DNA from: Pyrobaculum arsenaticum DSM 13514
GTDB lineage: Archaea > Thermoproteota > Thermoprotei > Thermoproteales > Thermoproteaceae
Assembly: GCF_000016385.1 (NCBI RefSeq)
Contig: NC_009376.1
Coordinates: 1,736,001 to 1,800,000, forward strand
Length of the DNA: 64,000 nucleotides
Direction: 5' to 3'
In this document: one piece after another, positions 63,969-64,000 of the stretch
How positions within the stretch are numbered: position 1 is the stretch's first letter
Layout: every line of letters starts with the position of its first letter
Notes under the pieces: model-generated
Told to the model about the DNA's origin: nothing
Seen by the model: the letters and a program-made list of their open reading frames with translations, nothing else
The model's database searches: none
Translations under genes and position numbers: made by a program

Positions 63969-64000
63969 GGTCTGGGAAAAAGGGACTTGTTTTAAAATTT

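Noticed and set aside
1..64000. CRISPR array
   Set aside because: No run of regularly spaced direct repeats was seen anywhere in the window, and no cas genes are present.

Overview
The window is chromosomal DNA of a hyperthermophilic crenarchaeon of the Thermoproteales, most likely a Pyrobaculum or close relative. The grounds are archaeal-type information-processing genes on both strands (alpha proteasome, exosome Rrp4/Rrp41/Rrp42, KEOPS, SmAP3, TFB, S8/S14/L13e/L18/L19e/L32e, deoxyhypusine synthase), TATA-like boxes about 22-28 bp before start codons with little or no leader, tRNA genes with introns outside the canonical site, and box C/D-like sRNA candidates with their own promoters. The SmAP3 homologue closely resembles the protein known from Pyrobaculum. 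I do not assign a species.

Layout. 1-9.4 kb: the classic archaeal proteasome-exosome cluster (psmA, a predicted exosome-associated RNA-binding protein, SBDS, rrp4, rrp41, rrp42, L37Ae, Brix, a Pcc1-like protein, prefoldin beta, a DUF3194-like protein, a DHH phosphoesterase), interrupted by an ATPase and a ThiN-type regulator. 9.4-19.1 kb: mixed genes, namely a 53-aa Cys protein, a degenerate phospholipase-D-like protein, a radical SAM protein, Bud32, SmAP3, a decayed TnpB with hairpins, a short XPD-like helicase, SurE, a DMT transporter, NuoA and PyrG. 19.1-26.1 kb: tRNA-Asn, several sRNA candidates, an MBL-fold protein, a DUF123 protein, Sir2, a secreted Lon-type protease and an orphan serine recombinase. 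26.1-31.6 kb: a PRTase and a HAD phosphatase, then a long minus-strand series (lysine methyltransferase-like, deoxyhypusine synthase, GlcNAc-1-P transferase, small membrane protein, 48-aa protein, Ras-like GTPase, Rossmann-like protein). 31.7-45 kb: S15, a Cdc45/RecJ-like protein, a second Pcc1, a DUF151 nuclease, a box C/D sRNA, TFB, a HIT-like remnant, L13e, DUF373 and COG1340 proteins, tRNA methyltransferases, HTH regulators and a PUA protein. 45-50 kb: a PMT-type glycosyltransferase and IleS. 50-56 kb: tRNA-Cys and an uncharacterised ParA / P-loop NTPase locus that ends in a paralogue of the GTPase-linked Rossmann protein. 56-61.3 kb: a CoA-precursor cluster (phosphopantothenate synthetase, pantoate kinase, PanE, PanB), a surface protein broken at two G-tracts, and tRNA-Thr. 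61.5-64 kb: a fragment of the spc ribosomal-protein operon (S14, S8, L32e, L19e, L18) that lacks L6 between S8 and L32e.

How the genes fit together. Most of the window concerns RNA and ribosome metabolism: RNA turnover, rRNA and tRNA modification (KEOPS parts, Trm1, a DPPY methyltransferase, C/D sRNAs) and ribosome assembly (SBDS, Brix). The least understood parts are the small-GTPase operon with its 48-aa partner and Rossmann-like protein, and the ParA/NTPase locus about 22 kb away that carries the paralogue of that Rossmann-like protein. These are the best candidates for an undescribed system. Eight candidate C/D-type sRNAs are proposed from box spacing and promoter position; four of them have near-consensus boxes.
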